Position numbers and translations under genes: made by a program
The notes under the pieces: generated by a model
Databases searched by the model: none
Seen by the model: the letters and a program-made list of their open reading frames with translations, nothing else
Told to the model about the DNA's origin: nothing
Shown here: positions 6,643 through 9,320 of the stretch, in pieces
Layout of the letters: every line of letters begins with the position of its first letter
How positions within the stretch are numbered: the stretch's first letter is position 1
NCBI GenBank assembly: GCA_030429685.1
Contig: JAUIEY010000070.1
Span: forward strand, 1-9,320
Source: Gammaproteobacteria bacterium
GTDB lineage: Bacteria; Pseudomonadota; Gammaproteobacteria; Steroidobacterales; GCA-2729495
DNA: 9,320 nucleotides
Reading direction: 5' to 3'

Positions 6643-7427
6643 AAAATTTTACAGCTATTTTGCTGCTCGGCCTGAGCCTGACCGGCTGCACCGGCACACC
6701 GGAAAAACCCGCGGTCCGCTCCGGCAGTTTTCTGGAAAAATCCGCACGACCCGATCTGGTTGCGTTGTTGCCGCCGCCACCGGCCGAGGGTTCACCCGCG
6801 GCCGCGGCAGATCAGGTCGCCAGTGAAAAGTTTTTGCAGTACATGAACACACCGCGCTGGGAGCTGGCGATTCTTGATGCCGCCATGCGCGAACCGGGCG
6901 GCGCAACGGTGTTCAGTTGTGCTGCCGGGCTGCCCATTACCGAGGCGACCACGCCGCTGACGCTGCGCGTGCTGCGCAACACGGCCATTGATATCGCCAT
7001 GACCACAAGCGCCCCTAAAAAACACTATCAGCGCAAACGGCCGTTCATGCTCAATCAGCAACCGGTCTGCACCCCGTCCGGCATGAAGTACCTGCAAAAA
7101 GACGGGTCCTACCCATCGGGTCACTCGTCGGCCGGCTGGGCCTGGGGTCTGCTGCTGGCGGAATTGCTGCCCGAACGGGCCGACGCACTGCTGCAACGTG
7201 GCTGGCACTTCGGCCAGAGCCGTGGCGTGTGCAACGTGCACTGGCAGAGTGACATTGAGCAGGGCCGCATGGTCGGCGCGATGCTGGTGGCGCGCCTGCA
7301 CGGCATTGCCGAATTCCGTGCCGCCATGGACGCAGCCCGGGAAGAACTGCTACAACTGAGCCGGCAAAACCCGCCCATTGATCGCGACTGTGCTGCCGAA
7401 GCCCGGGCATTGCAAGGAGACTCATGA
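6639..7427 (+). CDS. Class A non-specific acid phosphatase (PhoN type), predicted lipoprotein
   Basis: The 262-residue protein has the full PAP2/class A acid phosphatase signature: K127-x6-R134-P135 (in KKHYQRKRPF), PSGH at 159-162 (in YPSGHSSAGWAWG), and S194-R195-x5-H201-x3-D205 (in SRGVCNVHWQSD). H201 is the expected nucleophile and H162 the acid/base. Enzymes of this class remove phosphate from many organic monoesters outside the cytoplasm. The N-terminus MKNFTAILLLGLSLTGCTG is a lipoprotein signal peptide with lipobox LTGC and acylated C17; Thr at the next position does not signal inner-membrane retention, so an outer-membrane anchor is likely. Soluble periplasmic forms are more usual. 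A Pro/Ala-rich linker (about 48-60) separates anchor and enzyme. An in-frame ATG at 6495 would add 48 residues, but the lipobox fixes the start at 6639. The ATG overlaps the preceding stop. Confidence 0.94.
   Translation: MKNFTAILLLGLSLTGCTGTPEKPAVRSGSFLEKSARPDLVALLPPPPAEGSPAAAADQVASEKFLQYMNTPRWELAILDAAMREPGGATVFSCAAGLPITEATTPLTLRVLRNTAIDIAMTTSAPKKHYQRKRPFMLNQQPVCTPSGMKYLQKDGSYPSGHSSAGWAWGLLLAELLPERADALLQRGWHFGQSRGVCNVHWQSDIEQGRMVGAMLVARLHGIAEFRAAMDAAREELLQLSRQNPPIDRDCAAEARALQGDS
7415..7419 (+). promoter_or_regulatory. Ribosome binding site for lemA
   Basis: AGGAG stands 7 bases before the ATG at 7427 and only 4 before the ATG at 7424. The spacing favours the second of the two adjacent start codons. 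Confidence 0.75.
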
Positions 7428-7990
7428 TGTCTACCGGAACAATAGTTCTAATTCTCGTCATTGTGCTGATTGGCTATGTCATCGCCGTGTACAACCGGCT
7501 GGTGCGGCAGAAAAATCTGGTGGACGAAGGCTGGAGCGGTATCGAAACGCAACTTAAGCGGCGGGCGAATTTGATCCCCAACCTGGTGGAAACCGTCAAG
7601 GGCTACGCATCGCATGAGAGCGACACACTTGAGGAAGTCACCAAACTGCGCAACCAGAGCATGGGCACCACGGACATTGCCGCCCGCGGTCAGACAGAGG
7701 GGCAGCTAACCGCGGCGCTGGGCCGGCTGTTTGCGGTTGCCGAAGCCTACCCCGACCTCAAGGCCAATGAGAATTTTGTCGAGCTGCAGAATTCGCTGAA
7801 TGAAATAGAAGATGAAATTCAGCTTGCACGCCGCTATTACAACGGCACCGTGCGCGACAACAACACCCTGGTGGAATCCTTTCCGAGCAATATTGTGGCC
7901 GGTCAGTTCGGTTTCGGCCTGGCGAAGTTCTTTGAAATCGCCAACGACGCCGACCGGGCGGTACCGCAGGTCAACTTCGACAAGGACTAG
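7427..7990 (+). CDS. lemA: LemA family protein
   Basis: The product (187 residues from this start) has the standard LemA layout: a short N-terminal part, one membrane helix about residues 5-22 and then a long helical domain outside or inside the membrane. Diagnostic blocks are YNRLVRQKNLVDEGWSGIE, LKRRANLIPNLVETVKGYA, LFAVAEAYPDLKANENF, LQNSLNEIEDEIQLARRYYNG and the tail with FPSNIVAGQFGF and KFFEI. LemA proteins are widespread and their role is not settled; they often lie next to DUF2207 or TPM-domain genes, and a DUF2207 gene follows here. Two adjacent ATGs exist (7424, 7427). The one at 7427 has the better AGGAG spacing; the one at 7424 overlaps the phosphatase stop and would add one residue. 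Stop TAG at 7988 is followed in the same frame by the next gene. Confidence 0.95.
   Translation: MSTGTIVLILVIVLIGYVIAVYNRLVRQKNLVDEGWSGIETQLKRRANLIPNLVETVKGYASHESDTLEEVTKLRNQSMGTTDIAARGQTEGQLTAALGRLFAVAEAYPDLKANENFVELQNSLNEIEDEIQLARRYYNGTVRDNNTLVESFPSNIVAGQFGFGLAKFFEIANDADRAVPQVNFDKD
7982..7986 (+). promoter_or_regulatory. Ribosome binding site for the TTG start at 7994
   Basis: AAGGA lies within the last codons of lemA, 7 bases before the TTG at 7994. It supports this unusual start, which places a signal peptide directly at the N-terminus. Confidence 0.6.
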
Positions 7991-7993
7991 AGC

Positions 7994-9320
7994 TTGCTGC
8001 CCGTGGTGCGCCGGCTGATTGCTGCGTTCCTGCGCCTGCTGTGTCTGAGCGCACTGTGTCTGAGCGCGTCGGCCGGTGCCGCCGAACGCATCCTTAACTT
8101 TGCCAGCGATATCATCGTCAACGCCGATGCTTCGCTGCAGGTGCGCGAGAGCATCACGGTGGTCGCCGAGGGCCGCTCTATCCGCCGCGGCATCTACCGG
8201 GATTTTCCCACCCGCTATGAAGACCGGTATGGCAACACGGTCAATGTCGATTTTTCGGTTATTGACGTGCAGCGTGATGGCGTGGCCGAAAACTACTTGC
8301 TGGAAAGGCTGTCCAACGGCGTGCGCATTCGCATCGGCCGCGCCGATCATTTTCTGCAGCCCGGCGAGCACACCTACGTCATCCGTTACCGGACTAACCG
8401 GCAACTGGGGTACTTCAAAGATTTTGACGAGCTTTACTGGAACGTGACCGGCAACGCCTGGGCCTTCCCCATTGAGGCGGCGTCAGCCCGGGTAACGCTG
8501 CCGCCGGGCGCGCGCGTGGTGCGCAAGGCCGCCTACACCGGCCGGCAGGGCGAAGCCGGGCAGGACTACCAGCCGCTGGATCAATCTTCCGGTGCCGGCT
8601 GGGTGACCACCCGCAAGCTGCGCCCCGGGGAAGGTTTCACCATAGCCGTGGCATGGCCCAAGGGTTTTGTCACTGAGCCGGACAGCGCCACCCGCGCACG
8701 CTGGTTCATGCGCGACAATGCCGCCACTGCGGTCGCGCTGGTCGGCAGTCTGCTGCTGCTGGCGTTTTACCTGCTGACCTGGCGACGCTACGGCAAAGAC
8801 CCGCTTGGCGGTGCCATCATCCCCCGCTTTGAACCCCCTGCCGGTCTTTCGCCGGCGGCATGCCGGTTCATCCGCCTGATGAGTTTTGACAAAAAGGCTT
8901 ACTCAGCAGCGCTGGTCAACATGGCGGTGAAGGGCTTCCTGACCATTGCCGAAGTCGGGCGCAAGAAATTCCGCCTGACCCGGGTACCGGGTGCAAAGCT
9001 GGAACCACTGGCCGGCGGCGAACGGCGTATCGCCAAGCATCTGCTGTTGTCACGCGACTCAATTCTGCTCGACAACGAGAATCACCGGGTCCTGTATGCA
9101 AGTGTCGGCAAGCTTCGTCTGAGTCTGGAAACCGAGTACGAACTGGCAGCCTTCAAACGCAATACCTGGCTGTTTGTCATCGGCATGCTGATCAGCATCG
9201 GTACGCTGATTGCAACCGTGGTGGCCGGCGAGCAGTTTGTATCCATAGGCGCCGGCGTACTGGTAAGCCTGTTCACCGCGGCGCTGACTTATCTGGTGCT
9301 GCATTTCTGGGGCGGCGACA
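7994..9320 (+). CDS. DUF2207 domain membrane protein (partial, 3' end outside window)
   Basis: At least 442 codons are present with no stop, running past the window end. A signal peptide (VVRRLIAAFLRLLCLSALCLSASA, cleavage near ASA or AGA about residue 27) leads into a DUF2207 domain at about 30-235. Its recognised blocks include IRRGIYRDFPTRY, NGVRIRIGRADHFLQPGEHTY, YRTNRQLGYFKDFDELYWNVTGNAW and FPIEAA. A membrane helix follows (about 243-263), then a cytoplasmic part with FEPPAGLSPAACRFI and GFLTIAE, and two more helices (about 391-411 and 418-438) with a short turn between. This is the normal order for the family, usually near 600 residues, so roughly the last quarter is missing. DUF2207 function is unknown; pairing with LemA is common. 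TTG 7994 is chosen because AAGGA lies 7 bases before it; GTGs at 8003 and 8006 are alternatives. Confidence 0.92.
   Translation, partial: MLPVVRRLIAAFLRLLCLSALCLSASAGAAERILNFASDIIVNADASLQVRESITVVAEGRSIRRGIYRDFPTRYEDRYGNTVNVDFSVIDVQRDGVAENYLLERLSNGVRIRIGRADHFLQPGEHTYVIRYRTNRQLGYFKDFDELYWNVTGNAWAFPIEAASARVTLPPGARVVRKAAYTGRQGEAGQDYQPLDQSSGAGWVTTRKLRPGEGFTIAVAWPKGFVTEPDSATRARWFMRDNAATAVALVGSLLLLAFYLLTWRRYGKDPLGGAIIPRFEPPAGLSPAACRFIRLMSFDKKAYSAALVNMAVKGFLTIAEVGRKKFRLTRVPGAKLEPLAGGERRIAKHLLLSRDSILLDNENHRVLYASVGKLRLSLETEYELAAFKRNTWLFVIGMLISIGTLIATVVAGEQFVSIGAGVLVSLFTAALTYLVLHFWGGD
8039..8068 (+). repeat. 15-bp direct tandem repeat in the DUF2207 signal peptide
   Basis: Two adjacent 15-base units, CTGTGTCTGAGCGCA (8039-8053) and CTGTGTCTGAGCGCG (8054-8068), differ only in the last base. 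Each encodes about LCLSA, so the signal peptide core reads LCLSALCLSA. The length keeps the frame, as expected for slippage or a recent in-frame duplication. Confidence 0.9.

Noticed and set aside
8076..8447. Plus-strand frame inside the DUF2207 gene
   Set aside because: The overlapping frame from 7994 gives conserved DUF2207 blocks; this one gives Ser/Ala/Arg-rich sequence with no family.

Overview
The window looks like a chromosomal segment of a GC-rich gammaproteobacterium. A PEP-CTERM-like sorting tail of the VPLPAAxWLFGSGL type, a Tag-type 3-methyladenine glycosylase, a YjdF/DUF2238 membrane protein and a LemA-DUF2207 pair all fit that group, but the genus cannot be read from the sequence. 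All genes are on the + strand and packed tightly. The longest non-coding stretch is the 79 bases at 171-249, so there is no gene-free region over 300 bases. I see no tRNA, rRNA, CRISPR array, insertion sequence or phage gene.

Layout. 3-170 is the C-terminal end of an exported surface protein carrying a PEP-CTERM-like anchor, closed by a strong intrinsic terminator (190-220). From 250 to the window end runs a nearly unbroken train of eleven genes: a glutathione S-transferase-like protein overlapping a SAM-dependent methyltransferase by 4 bases; a small four-helix membrane protein; DNA-3-methyladenine glycosylase I (tag) with a TTG start; a 63-residue CPxCG zinc-ribbon-like protein; a secreted gluzincin-type putative metalloprotease; a YjdF/DUF2238 membrane protein; a Tat-exported HisC-like aminotransferase; an unrecognised polytopic membrane protein; a class A acid phosphatase (PhoN type) predicted to be a lipoprotein; LemA; and the first 442 codons of a DUF2207 protein that runs off the end.

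How they may work together. The first part (250-2899) reads as housekeeping and stress functions: detoxification, methylation and alkylation repair. From 2905 onward nearly every product is predicted to be exported, membrane-bound or lipid-anchored, so 2905-9320 can be viewed as an envelope-directed block. LemA-DUF2207 is a known recurrent gene pair; a joint role for the others is inferred only from order, same-strand orientation and short gaps or overlaps.

The best leads for a second look are the Tat-exported PLP aminotransferase beside an unrecognised membrane protein and a lipoprotein phosphatase, and the metalloprotease gene whose base composition and codon use differ from its neighbours. 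Nothing here is clearly a new defence or mobile system.
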